DNA from: Microvelia longipes
Taxonomy: Eukaryota > Arthropoda > Insecta > Hemiptera > Veliidae
Assembly (NCBI GenBank): GCA_018340805.1
Contig: JACMZG010001914.1
Coordinates: forward strand, 20,805,970 to 20,869,969
DNA length: 64,000 nt
Direction: 5' to 3'
Shown here: positions 1-11,494 of the stretch, piece by piece
How positions within the stretch are numbered: position 1 is the first letter of the stretch
Layout: each line of letters opens with the position of its first letter
The notes under the pieces: model-generated
The model's input: only the letters and a program-made list of their open reading frames with translations
Databases searched by the model: none
What the model was told of the DNA's origin: nothing
Translations under genes and position numbers: made by a program

Positions 1-1348
1 GATGGGTAGAACACAAATATGCTACGATTTAATTTTAAAAATGGTGACCCTAACACTCGTCAAAATATCAGACACCACAAAAAATTGTTGTGACCCCCCC
101 CCTCTTCAACTAACGTATAATGAGCAGCACTAAAAATATTAAATAAATATTTAGTATAAAATAAAAATAACCATACAATACTAGGGCTCGCTTCGGTCGT
201 CTTTATGTGCTTGTTTGTCAATATCTACTTTAAGAGAAACATTTTAAACAAGGCATAAAAATCATGGGCTCGCTTCGCTCGCCTTTTTGTGTATGTTTAT
301 TACTTCTTAAGAGTATAAATAAAAATAACCATACAATACTAGGGCTCGTTTCGCTCGCCTTTATGTGCTTAGTTGTCAATATCTATTTTAAGGGAAACAA
401 TAAAACAAGGCATAAAATTCATGGCTCGCTTCGCTCGCCTTTATGTATATGTTTATCAGAACCTAATTTTATAGCATAGAGTAAAGACATAACATAATAT
501 TTTAGAGCTGGCTTCGCTCGCCTTTATGTGCTTGTTTAATAGCCAATTTTAAACTATAGAATTAAACTTTTACATAACATTCTAGGGCTCGCTTCACTCG
601 CTTATATAAGTTTGTGTCGATACCTAAATTTAGAAAAAAATTAAACATAAAATAGATTCAAGGGCTCGCTTTGCTCGCCTTTATGTGTTTGCATATCAGT
701 GCTTTCTTAAGAGTATTAAATGAAAATAAAACATACGATACTAGAGCTCGCTTCGCTCGCCTTTATGTGCTTGTTTGGTACTGGCCATTTTAATCTACAG
801 AATCAAACTTTTTCATAAAAATCTAAGGCTCACTTCGCTCGCCTTTAGGTGTTTTGATTGGAACTAGCCCAATTTTAAACTATAGAATCAAACTTTTACA
901 TACAATTCTAGGGCTCGCTTTGCTCGCCTATATATATATATATATTTGTTTGTCGATACCTAATTTTTGAGAAAATTTAAAGCATAGAATATAGATTTAA
1001 ATATAAGAATAATATTTATGTGCTTGGTTGTCAATATCTACTTTAAGAGGAACTTTAAAACAAGGCATAAATTAAAGGCTCGCTTTGTCGCCTTTTGTCT
1101 ATGTTTATTCAAAACCTCATTTATGCATAGAGTAAAGACATAATTAATATTCTAGGGCTCGCTATGCTCGCCTTTAGGTGCTTGTTTGGTACTAGCCAAT
1201 TTTTAACTATAAATCAAACTTTTACATAACGTTCTAGGGCTCGCTGATATAAGTTTGTTGTCGATACCTAAATTTAAAAACAAATTAAAACATAAAAAAA
1301 GATTCAAGGGCTCGCTTCGCAAGCCTTTATGTGCTTGTTTGGTACTAG

Positions 1349-1850
1349 AATAGAATAGAATACCTTTTATTAATCAATAATGTACATATAGATTACAGAT
1401 ACAAAAGAAGAAATTTAAAATTATATAACATTAAAATTAAATCAGCTTTTCGCTGAGGTTTGGAATTTGCTTACTTATCACAAAAGTTTATTTTTTTTTT
1501 TTTTTTTTTTATTTTACAATAACGTTATTATTTTTATTTATTTATTTATTTATATAAATTTAAAAAATAATTTATAATAAATAAATTTGATAATAAATAG
1601 AAATTTATAATCAAACTAGTGAAAATGATGCAAAAAAAACATAAGATTAAAAGACATGCAAGAAGTACAAAAATATGCAAAGAAGTAGTAAAGTAAAAGA
1701 GAGCATTTGATATTTAGTGCTCTACAATGATGCTGAGATATTTATTTACTTTATAATACATAAAAAATAAAAAAATTTTCTACATAACTATAATATAATA
1801 TTTTTATTTTTAAACATATAATTTAATTTGAATTTGTAATTATCATATAT
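1349..1850 (-). mobile_element. Small retroelement-like insertion with a target-site duplication
   Basis: This 0.5 kb segment interrupts a type-A monomer. The target TGTTTGGTACTAG (1336-1348) recurs as TGTTTGTACTAG at 1851-1862, after which the monomer continues. The left end reads (AATAG)n then TACCTTTTATTAATC; on the minus strand this is AATAAAAGGTA followed by a (TATTC)n tail, a typical LINE or SINE 3' end. The rest is AT-rich with a long T run near 1491-1510. No protein seen. Confidence 0.6.
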
Positions 1851-2176
1851 TGTTTGTACTAGCCAATTTTAATCTAAAAAATCAAACTGTTTCATAAAAA
1901 TCTAGCTCGCTTCGCTCGCCTTTATGCGTGCTTGTTTGTCAATATCTTTTTAAGAGTAACATTTAAAAAAGGCATGGATATCATGGGCTCGCTACGCTCT
2001 TCCATCTTGTGCATGTTTATCATTACCTTCTTAAGAGTATTAAAATAAAAAATAACCATACATACTAGGGGCTTGCTTCGCTCGCCTTTATGTGCTTGTT
2101 GTCAATATCACTTTATGAGAAACATTTTAAACAAGGCATGAAAATCATGAGCTCGCTTTGCCGCCTTTTTGTATAT

Positions 2177-2481
2177 GTTTATCGAACCTAATTTTATAGC
2201 ATAGACTAAAGACATAACATAATATTTAGGGCTCGCTTTGCTCGCCTTTATGTGCTTGTTTAGTACTAGCCAATTTTAACTATAGAATTAAACTTTTATA
2301 ACATTCTAGGGGCTCGCTTCGCTCTATATAAGCGAGCGAAGCGAGCCCTAGAATGTATATAAAAGTTTAATTCTATAGTTTAAAATTGGCTAGTACTAAA
2401 CAAGCACATAAAGGCGAGCAAAGCGAGCCCTAAAATATTATTTATGTCTTTAGTTATGCTATAAAATAGGTTCTGATAAAC
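2177..2481. repeat. Long imperfect palindrome inside the satellite
   Basis: The E and A monomers at 2177-2325 are followed at once by their reverse complement at 2330-2481. The centre is near 2329 (CTCTATATAAGCGAG). Arms are about 150 bp with a few indels. The rest of the array is in one orientation, so this is a local inversion with almost no spacer. Confidence 0.85.
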
Positions 2482-3404
2482 TATTACAAAAAGTGTGTTT
2501 GTCGATACCTAAATTTAGAAAAAAAAAAAAAAACATAAAATAAGATTCAAGGGACTCGCATCGCTCACCTTTTATGTGCTAGTTTGGTACTAGCCAATTT
2601 TAATCTACAGAATCAAACCTTTTATAAAAATCTAGGCGCGCTTCGCTCGCCATTAAGTGCTTGGTTGTCAATATCTACTTTAAGAGGAACATTTAAAACA
2701 AGCATAAAATCATGGGCTCCTTCGCTCGCCTTTTTGTCTATGTTTATCAGAACCTCATTTTATAGCATAGAGTAAAGCATAACATAATATTAGGCTAGCT
2801 TCGCTCGCCTTTAGGTGCTTGTTGGTACTAGCCAATTTTAAACTATAGAATCAAACTTACATAACACTTCTAGGGCTCGCTTCGCTCGCCTATGTATATA
2901 TTTGTTTGTCGATACTAAATTTAGAAAAAAAAATTAAAGTATAAAATAAGATTCAAAGGCTCGCTTCGCTCGCCTTTATGTGTTTGCATATCAGTGCTTT
3001 TATAAGAGTATATAATAAAAATAACCATACAATACTAGAGCTCGCTTCACTCGCCTTTATGTGCTTGATTGGTACTAGCCAATTATAAAAAGTAGAATCA
3101 AACTTTTACATAACAATTAAGGCTCGCTCGCTCGCCAATATATGTTTGTTTGTCGATGCCTAAATATATAGAAAAATTTTAAACATAAATAAATACAAGG
3201 GCTCGCTTCGCTCGCCTATATGTCTTTGCATATCAGTACTTTTTTAAGAGTATATAATTAAAATAACCATAATCGCTCGCTTCTCTTTCTGCTTGTTTGC
3301 CAAATTTTACATTAAGAACAAGGCATAAAATTCATGGGCTCGCTTCGCTCGCCTTTTTGTATATGTGTATCAGTTCCTAATTTTATAGCATAGAGTAAAG
3401 ACAT

Positions 3405-4110
3405 TTTGAGTAATAGTCGCCATTTAAAAAGCGAGCATTTGTGTTCTACCTATCGATACCTACAATTGATACCACACATAATTTTCAAAAAAAATATTTT
3501 TTTGGCGCGTGCGCGTATGTGCGATTTTGAAATTTCTAAAATTTACTTTTGGAACTTTTTTTTCAAAGAATTTCTATGGCCCGTAAAGGGCTTTAATTGG
3601 CTATTTTTCCCATATTTTTAAGGCTTCTCTTATGCCTTAAAAGGGGGGGGGGGAACAAGCATTTTTTGGTGTGTTTTCGATATTTTTGGCGGGTGTAATA
3701 TCCGCCATTTGAAAAAAGCGGTGCATATTTGTTCTACTACCATCGATACCTACAATTTTGATACCCGCATGATTTTTTTAAAAAAAAATTTTTTTGCGCG
3801 TGCGCGATGTGCGATTTTGAAATTGCTTAAATTAACTTTTGAAACTTGTTTTCTAAAGAATTTCTATAGCCTGTAAAGGGCTTTTATTGGCTATTTTTCC
3901 CATATTTTTAGGGCTTCTCCTTATGGCTTAAAAGGGGGGCGGACAAGCATTTTTTTGGTGGTTTTCGATATTTTTTGCGGGTGTAATAGCCGCCATTTTG
4001 AAAAAGCGATGCATATTTGTGTACTACACCATCGATACCTACAATTTGATACCCCACATGATTTTTCAAAAAATATTTTTTTTTTGGCGAATGTGCGCAT
4101 TCGCTTATAA
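3405..4110 (+). repeat. Tandem repeat of about 287 bp, 2.4 copies
   Basis: Copies begin near 3408, 3693 and 3984 with a variant of GTAATAGCCGCCATTTTGAAA. Each continues through ATCGATACCTACAATTTGATA, a T-rich run, GCGCGTGCGCG and CTTAAAAGGGGGG. The last copy is cut at about 4110. A short open frame at 3406-3621 lies wholly in copy 1 and is not conserved in copy 2, so I do not call it a gene. Confidence 0.85.
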
Positions 4111-5055
4111 ATCGACAGATGCGCGTGTGAGATAGTTGGCTTATTTTTCCTGTTGTTGAATAAAATAGTTACACATGTATACCAAATTTCAACTTCCTAG
4201 CTATTGTAGTTCCTAAGATGAGAAATCGGACAGACAGACGCTCGACAGAAAGTATAAGGGTTTCGAAGATTATCTCGTAACCCTAACAAAAAGACGATAA
4301 GTTGACTTATCCCCTTTAACTCAGAAAACCCAAATGCATACTTTTGCAAAAGGGTATAACTCGACTTATGTTTTTTGTATTTATAATTTCACAACTTATT
4401 GAAATCCATATGGGATAACTTAACTTATACCCTTTATACTAAATGTTTTTGTCCGAAATGTAAGATAACTCCTTTGTATTTAAGTTAATAATTAAAAAAC
4501 TAATTATCGTAAACTAACATTCGTTACACCAATCGATAGCTTCTTTTACTGATTCCAGCGATAGTAATAACTCAAAATCGGCATTTTTTCGACTTATCAC
4601 CTTTTACTTTGGTATCCCAATATTATAACTTAAAACACCTGCTGAGTATTTTAATAAAACCGGTCTTAGATGGCAAAAGGGTGGCGGAATACAAGAATCT
4701 ACGTTTAGTTGACGAGGGACTACTTTTAAATATAATTTTTAATAAATACGTTAAACTACAATTTAAAAAAGCTTTAAATATTGTAATGCACCGTATTTAT
4801 ATTAGTATTTTATAAATAATCAATCATTTATTAATAATAGAACATATAATTCAGAGGAAACCGGAAGTATTGCCATTTTTTTAGAAATTGTATGTTGTTA
4901 GGGTGGCAGCTACTTAGGTGCACCAGTGAACCGGCTTTCGTGTTATCGTTAGTGCTCCTTCTATATATAGTATTATTCTAAGACTAGAAAATAATAAGTA
5001 GAGAAAATAAAGTTTATTTACCCGTAATTATAATGAACTTTGTTTGCGTTATACA
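4111..5055. other. Non-coding AT-rich stretch
   Basis: The first part (4130-4290) resembles a dispersed repeat, with ACACATGTATACCAAATTTC and CGGACAGACAGACG. It is followed by short imperfect repeats of the type GGGATAACTTAACTTATACC up to about 4460. No gene or RNA recognised. Confidence 0.6.
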
Positions 5056-5059
5056 TTGA

Positions 5060-5560
5060 GACTTTATATTATTCTAGGGTATTGGTTGAATTTTGAAACA
5101 TCAGAAAAGTAACCTGATCATCTTTGATTAATAGTATAATAACATTAACCTTGCAAAATTATAATAGCTTTGTACAAAAAATTTTTGCAATACAAAACAA
5201 AATACAAACAGCGAGTGGAAGTCTGACAACAATTAATTTACATGAAGACTCTCTTTAAGATGGATACTATAAGGTTTCACAGAGCCCCTGAGAGCCCCGA
5301 AAATACGTTTCAATTATCTTAAATTATTTTAAGAAGGTATGCCTGCTCTAGTAATATATCATTATGGCGTTATGTAAGAACATAGAGGTATATTACTAGA
5401 GGGGGTGTCATAGTCTATTTCAATACATTGAGAGGCTTGAAACCCCATCTTGGGTTCTCAGGGGCTCTATGTAATCTCATTGAAACCTCCTCTAAAAGTG
5501 CTTTAAGAGTATAATAAATCAATTGTCGTCTGCATTTCACACATTTTAGTGTTTTGGTAA
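5060..5560. repeat. Fold-back dispersed repeat, related to 37.17-37.54 kb
   Basis: Contains internal inverted segments: CTCTAGTAATATATC (from about 5346) against GATATATTACTAGAG-like sequence (from about 5388), and CAGAGCCCCTGAGAGCCC (from about 5279) against its complement near 5455. The outer part, TTGGTTGAATTTTGAAACATC, and the arms recur in diverged form at 37165-37545. The structure suggests a non-autonomous DNA element. Confidence 0.65.
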
Positions 5561-5875
5561 GTAAGGCATCGAAGTATTTAGGATCTTTTTAGAGCCCTTA
5601 AAAGTTATATTTACCAAAAGCATAATGCTTTGGTGATCAAATTAACCGTTCCATTCTTGTTTGTGATAAGATAATCATGTCACATACACATATATCAGGA
5701 CAGCGTGTAAAATTATTTTATATTGGTATAAGATTAAAACAAAACACTGACATCTGCATACTGACAAAACCATTATTGCTCTTGTAAGTCCTCATTTGAA
5801 TAGGAAGTCGTGTCATGGCCTTGGTTTCAAGTTAGCATGCGTATAAATAAAAATATTATGAATTACGAGGAAAAT

Positions 5876-5881
5876 TTTATT
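5876..5881 (-). terminator. Poly(A) signal AATAAA of P450 gene A
   Basis: AATAAA on the minus strand starts five bases after the TAA stop of the P450 gene. Such close spacing would give a very short 3' UTR. Gene B has an AATAAA overlapping its stop in the same way. Confidence 0.5.
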
Positions 5882-5885
5882 GGGA

Positions 5886-8800
5886 TTATTTTATTTTCTT
5901 ATCAAATTTAATATAAACATCCGAATCAAGTCTTCGAAGAAAGAACCATTTATCATCCCTCACAGGCAGCTCAGTTCTAGAGTCTAAACTAATGTCGTAA
6001 TCCATGATTAGTTTACCTATAAATAGTTTAATTTCTTGCAAAGCCAGTCTTCGAGCTGTCAACATAGCAGAAGAATCATATGTTAAGGTTAGCATTAATA
6101 AATAATCATTAATATTAATTTATGTATATAACTTTTGAGAAAATATACTTATTTAACTTACCTATACACATTCTAGGTCCTGAACCAAATGGAATATGCG
6201 TGAATGGCACCGGAGGTTGAGCGAATCTTTCTGGTTTAAATTTTTCTGGTTCCGGATAGTATGTTGGATCCATATTAATTTTGAGAACGGGAATTAAAAC
6301 TCGGATACCTTTTTCAACAGTTGGGCCGTTAGGAAAAGTAAAATCTTTGGTACAGTGCCTTGCTGAGAAGTCAACCGGAGGATATAGCCGCATCGTTTCT
6401 GTAAGAAGATAGAAACGATCAACGACATAAGTTAGAAATAAAAGAAGACATTATATTATGTTGCGGTAGTTATTCGCTCTATATGGTTTAACAAATGCTA
6501 GTATGGTTTAAGAAAGTCTAGGAAATAGTCTTGTAGGGTTATAGGACATGTCGTGACCTTCCGTTCCCACAGCACAAGCCATGCCTTTAGTGAGGAATAT
6601 ATTTTGGATAATTATATAATTATAATTATATGTATTTAAATTTTTAATACATTAACTCTAGGCAGACCCTAAACAAGTTTGTGCCATTTGGCAGAGCACA
6701 GAAAACTTTTATATATTTAATGACAATGACCTTTTTAGAGCCTTGAGGCTCATCAGGGATAACCCCTGCAGGGACAAACCTCCGGTGGTAGTAGTTGCCA
6801 ACTGCTGCAATCCATTGTAACTTAACTTTGACAATAATTTATTTGAACATACTCTTATATAAACTGATAACGTAACCAGGGATAGATACGAACTTCAGAC
6901 CGTGGCGTCAAAGATAGCATAAATATTGACGCTTTAATAGTCTCGACCACGAAGGCGGCATTTTGAAGTGAAAATAATAAACTTGTAATGTACAATAATG
7001 TGTAAATTAAATGTAAATGGAGTCATATGATTATTGCTTAATCAATAAGTTATTTTTTGAATTTGCTTAAAAGAATAAGAACGAGTTGGTTATATAAATT
7101 ATGAATAAAACACGAAAGGGATCATCATCCAATATCCCTTATCACTCTTAAAAAATAGAAAGGGAGTAAAACATTTTTTTTTTGAAAAGACTAGGAAGAA
7201 GAACTTTCAAAATACTTATGTCTATGATTACTTTATCTGATGAACCGGAAAAATAAGTTAATATTAAAAGTATCAAGAATCTATTTTATCTAACAGTGTA
7301 ATCGGATGTGTTTGGTTACCTTACCCTTATCCAACCTCTTGTTATTATTGAGTTAAGGAAAGACATTTACACTTGCGAAGGTAAGTAAGTCTTCCTATTA
7401 TTGAATTTATGTAAGATAATTAGTACTTATGACGAGTAGTAAATACTGCTATTATTAAGCTAATGAATGATAACTTGCCCTATAGAGGTAGTAAGCCCTA
7501 ATATCTCTGAGTAAAAGGAGATAATTTCCACATAACCAAATAAAGTTTTGTGATAGTAGAACATACCAGACAAGCACCAATCCAAATAATCATTTTCTTT
7601 TATAACCTGCCAGTTAACTTCTCCATACTTATCTACTAAGTTTTGAGTTACTCTCGTCAGTTTTTCTAAAATATCTCTGTTCTTACAAAGTTCAACTAGA
7701 AGGAGACTTGTTGCTGTTTTTAAAGGGTCAAACCCAGCCATCAAGAAGATAAATCCCTGAGCTACAAGAATGTCATCAGTTATCTCTGTAAATAAAGTTC
7801 AAGTTGTGAACAAATATTACAACCAGATCAAAAATTTCGAAAACGAATTATATATTAAAGAGTGAAATAGAAAGGCCATCACATCCAGGGAGATTTAGGA
7901 GACAATATACTGGTATTTCTTCAGCAATATACTGTGAAAAAGCAAAACTAATTTGGACAATATTTTGTAAAGCGTATGTACGGCCTATTAGTATTGTATT
8001 AGTATTGTACTAATACTATTAGTATTGTATTCACAATATAAAATGCCAATCCTAATATATATTGTGCAATTTTTATTTAATTTTCAGATCTAATTTATTT
8101 CTGTATGCCTCAAGATTGATTACTAACCTGTGTTATATCAATACTGTTTATCAGGACATCACTTATTTATGGTTTTTATATTTAACAAAAAGATGTTTTC
8201 CCTTACTCAGAATAGAATATTAGGATATAAGTAACTAGTATTCATTATATTAACTTAACATAGATTACACAATGAAAAAAACATGACGAATTCTTTACTG
8301 CAACATACTATGAAAGATGCCTAATACTACCATATTTTTAGAGGCAATAATAATGGCTTTATGTTAGGTTGAAAGCGCTTTGAGTATATAAATACTTTTA
8401 TGAAGACTCTTTTCTTTGTTTCTATCATTATAAACTTCTCCACTGGTGCTTATTATAAATCATACTGATTATAAATCATACTGTGACGTGCTACTTTGTC
8501 CAAATTTAGTATCTCATACGTCACATAATATATTTTAAATAAGAAACATTGTATTAGGATAATTGAATATTAGAAGATGCTGACTAAAATGAAGTGTTAT
8601 GGAGAGGGTGAAAATGAGTAAAAAGGGAGAGTACAGAGGGAGATGAACTTGAGATAGGGGACTCCTTTGAGTGGTTTCAGTCATAGAGGGAGAAGGTAAT
8701 TAATATTTAATTAAGAATCAATAATTAGCTCAATCCTCTTCAGGGATTAGTACATATTTGGAAAATGTACCAATGGTCCACCATACAAATTTCCGTTGAT

Positions 8801-9908
8801 AGTAACTATTTAATAATCTAAAAAATAAATAAAGTAGGCCCTTCGTATGAATAGTAGAGGCAGTCGGTCACCCCGGCCCCCCTACTTCATAATAATTAAA
8901 CTTCTATAATAAAGGTAGACGCCGGTCACCGGACCACCCAAATACTGTAAAATTGCACCACCATAATACTCTTCATTGTGTTGGCTTACCTAGAGTTTCT
9001 GTAATAGCTGAAGGTTCACTTCCCAATTCCTCTTCATCTTCTTTAACCCACTGGTTAACTTCAATTTTTCCTGTCTGTTTAAGTTGCAACAACATTTGTA
9101 TAATATCGTCTTTAACTATACCAGATTTAACTCTTTCTTTGAACGTATCCAAAACTAAATTTTCAAGATAATCAGTTTGTGCTTTTGGCAAAAATGTTAT
9201 GTCTAGTTTTGCAGATAATCTTGGAAAAAGAGCGTTCATCGTAGCAGCAACAAAAGTTCTTAATGTCGTTTTGTTAATTACGTCTAGATTTTGTTTAAAT
9301 TCTGAATTTGGGTTTGCTAATGTCTCAGGTTCAATGCCGTAAATTGTCGAAGCTGAAACACTCGTTATATACATATCTAAGACTGGTTTTATATTTACAG
9401 CATTGTTGGAGTCTAAAATTGCATCAATGTACTTGGAAGTATTCTCATAACTTTTAGTCATCAATGGAAGCATTCCTTTTAATTTTCCAGAACTGAAAGC
9501 TGGCGAAATTTTGGTTCTGACTCCTTTCCATTGGGTTCCAGTAAGGTTGAATAAATGTTTGTCCAAAGGGCGATCAAAATGTAATTCTGGTCCTCTGTCC
9601 ATAAAATGGGAAAAATCTTTAACCAACACAGATTGTATGTCGTTAAGATCAGTTATCAATAAATCAGGAGTGATATAATTATAAACCCCGATGTATTTAT
9701 GGTCCTTGAATTCTAGAACGAGATCTTTCATGACTTCTCCCATAGTTTTCTTTCTAAGAACATTGTCTAGCATGTTTCCAACAAATGGGTATGGTTTCTG
9801 GTGGATCATTCCTCGTTCCGCCCAATAGCTGTAAACTCGAGACCATCTCTTATATAGAGTAAATAAAGCTCCTGCGATAAGCGCTAGTAATATCACGGCG
9901 ATTGACAT
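5886..9908 (-). CDS. Cytochrome P450 monooxygenase, CYP3-clan type, gene A (four exons)
   Basis: Haem-thiolate monooxygenase, expected on the ER membrane with NADPH-P450 reductase; family members oxidise hormones, plant toxins and xenobiotics. Exons 9908-8990, 7785-7567, 6398-6162 and 6055-5886 have GT-AG introns, all phase 1, and total 1,545 nt = 514 residues, the normal length. I start at 9908 (MSIAV) because a hydrophobic anchor follows directly (about residues 2-18); a TTTCAG just upstream may be a 5' UTR splice site. Visible motifs: PYPFVGN hinge, WKGVR (helix C), AGFDPLKTA (helix I, D326-P327), ETMR (380-383, ExxR, its Glu split by intron 2), FKPERF, and haem loop FGSGPRMCIA with Cys457. 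Odd: the conserved helix I Thr is Pro, and Cys+2 is Ala (allowed by the PROSITE haem signature). The exon 1 motifs FSHFMDRG and LTGTQWKGVR fit the CYP3 clan; the exact family is not determined. Confidence 0.95.
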
Positions 9909-10374
9909 TATTGCTGTCTGAAAATAAAACAATTTAAAAATTTTAAAAAGAAATAAAAAAAAGTTTAGTTGAAAATTTAAGTTAATTGTTAGAAAAAAGT
10001 TTATCTTAGGTAATTAGGAATAGGAGGAACTGGTGAGATTGGCAGGAACTAGTAGCTGGCGAGGTAGATGATACTAATAAGATAGAGTAAGCTATTGGGA
10101 CTGGAGAATGTATACTAGACAAACTGTTAGTTGGTCATAGTACCAAAAAGGAGGATAGAATTTCCGAGGTCTTTCCTAGATGCAGTTGTGCTTCAACTTT
10201 ATGGGTTCTAAAGAGTAGAAGCCAAAATTATTCACCACCTGGTGAATAAGAATAAGAATTTATTGAATTTTTAAGAGTAAAAATTGGGTGTTATGACTTT
10301 GGACTCGCTTCGCTCAAATTAACAATTATTAGGGAACTAAACGTCTAGGGTGTTATAGTCAGCTTTTGTTATAG

Positions 10375-10530
10375 CCAACTGTGACAGACAGGCATACACA
10401 CACAAACACAGACAGCAAGAAGAAAATCAGTCATAACGTCATGAAAATGCCTGAAACGAAAAATTATGGTGAAATCTTGGTTTCTGAATTTTAAGTACAA
10501 CAAAATACTCTTCCTTTTACCTACTATAGT
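10375..10530 (+). repeat. Dispersed repeat family 'R' (CAGTCATAACGTCATGAAAA), copy 1
   Basis: Unclassified repeat with a core like AAAACCACTCAGAACGTCAT, then GAAAATACCTAAAACG and ATTCTGATGAAATCTTGG, after a run rich in ACAGACA. Other copies in this window: 14.94-15.14, 42.19-42.43, 45.54-45.66 (minus), 59.16-59.42 and 62.31-62.43 kb. No coding capacity seen. Confidence 0.7.
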
Positions 10531-11229
10531 GGGTGAGGAAAAGTAAAAACAGACTTTCTCAAGCCTGCTTAATTTAACAAAAATTCAGCTATTTTTACTA
10601 AACATTATTTTAAGATTCATTTCATTTCATTAAAGTTATGATAAACTAAGTTTGACTAAATTTGGTGAAACATAACTTTCTGCAAACGTCAATGAATATT
10701 TCATTTATCGCTGAAGTAGCTTACAATTTACTGAAATAACGTCTTTGTTAATTTATCTATTGTTAAATAGATAAATTAGAACAATTAACAAAATATAACT
10801 AACGGTTCTCATGTATAATTTTTATATGAAAATTAAATGAGAATTTATTTATTTCGAATCCTTAATAACAATTAAAAAATATAGCGTTAATGCCCATATT
10901 TATGGCCTTTCTATATGAATATTTCAATAATCACTGTCGTTGCTTTTTGAAAATGATCAGCGCCGACTTACTAAATTAAGTCCTCAACTAAGCCACCTCT
11001 CTTATGAAGAAAGATAATCAGGCTAGAGCTGCCTAAACTAGAGGATAAAAGCAAAGAGTAAATAACTCGTGCTAAGCAGGGAGTAAATACTGATTATTTC
11101 TTTATGTAGAGCAATTAAAAATCTTACATCTATATAACGACTGCCTAGCTTTAACTGAAATATTTGCTTTATTAGCCACTCAAACTAGAGGTTATAATTT
11201 TAAATTATCAACAAACCCACAGTCTACAC

Positions 11230-11412
11230 CAGGACCGTAACCAGCCAAACTCGTAGGGGGGGGGGCATATCCAACCCATGAGGGGGCGAAATTCAACCAT
11301 CTACACGGGAATTTCACTAAAATCCACTTCGTCAGGGAGAGCGAAATTTTGTCTAGGGGGCGAATCCCCCCCCCCCTCCTCCCTGGCCACTACCTGGCTA
11401 CAGCCCTGGCCT
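11230..11412. mobile_element. MITE-like element with CAGGRCYGTARCCAG ends
   Basis: The left end CAGGACCGTAACCAG is followed by a run of nine G. The right end, read on the minus strand, is CAGGGCTGTAGCCAGG, also followed by G-rich sequence. Length about 180 bp with imperfect terminal inverted repeats; no open frame of its own kind. This points to a non-autonomous DNA transposon; the superfamily is not certain and I see no clear target-site duplication. Confidence 0.6.
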
Positions 11413-11494
11413 AAACTTCGGCAAGACAGCATTTCTTCAGGTTTAGAGTTATTGAAACCTGGAACGCACTCCCAACTAATGTGACTAAATTGTA

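Larger units (their letters stand above)
1..3400. repeat. Satellite array of five monomer types sharing a GGCTCGCTTCGCTCGCC box
   Basis: About 75-90 bp monomers, each opening with a variant of GGCTCGCTTCGCTCGCC. The bodies fall into recurring types. A contains GGTACTAGCCAATTTTAAAC, B contains GTCGATACCTAAATTTAG, C contains CATATCAGTGCTTTCTTAAG, D contains GTCAATATCTACTTTAAGAG, and E contains TCAGAACCTAATTTTATAGC. From about 340 the order reads D-E-A-B-C-A-A-B, then D-E-A-B, so types follow each other in a partly fixed order, like a higher-order repeat. Many copies carry small indels. No coding sequence seen; short open frames here are chance products of the repeat. Confidence 0.9.

Noticed and set aside
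1..3400. Possible CRISPR-like array (short repeats at regular spacing)
   Set aside because: The 'spacers' are themselves repeated types and the sequence is eukaryotic satellite DNA; no cas genes.
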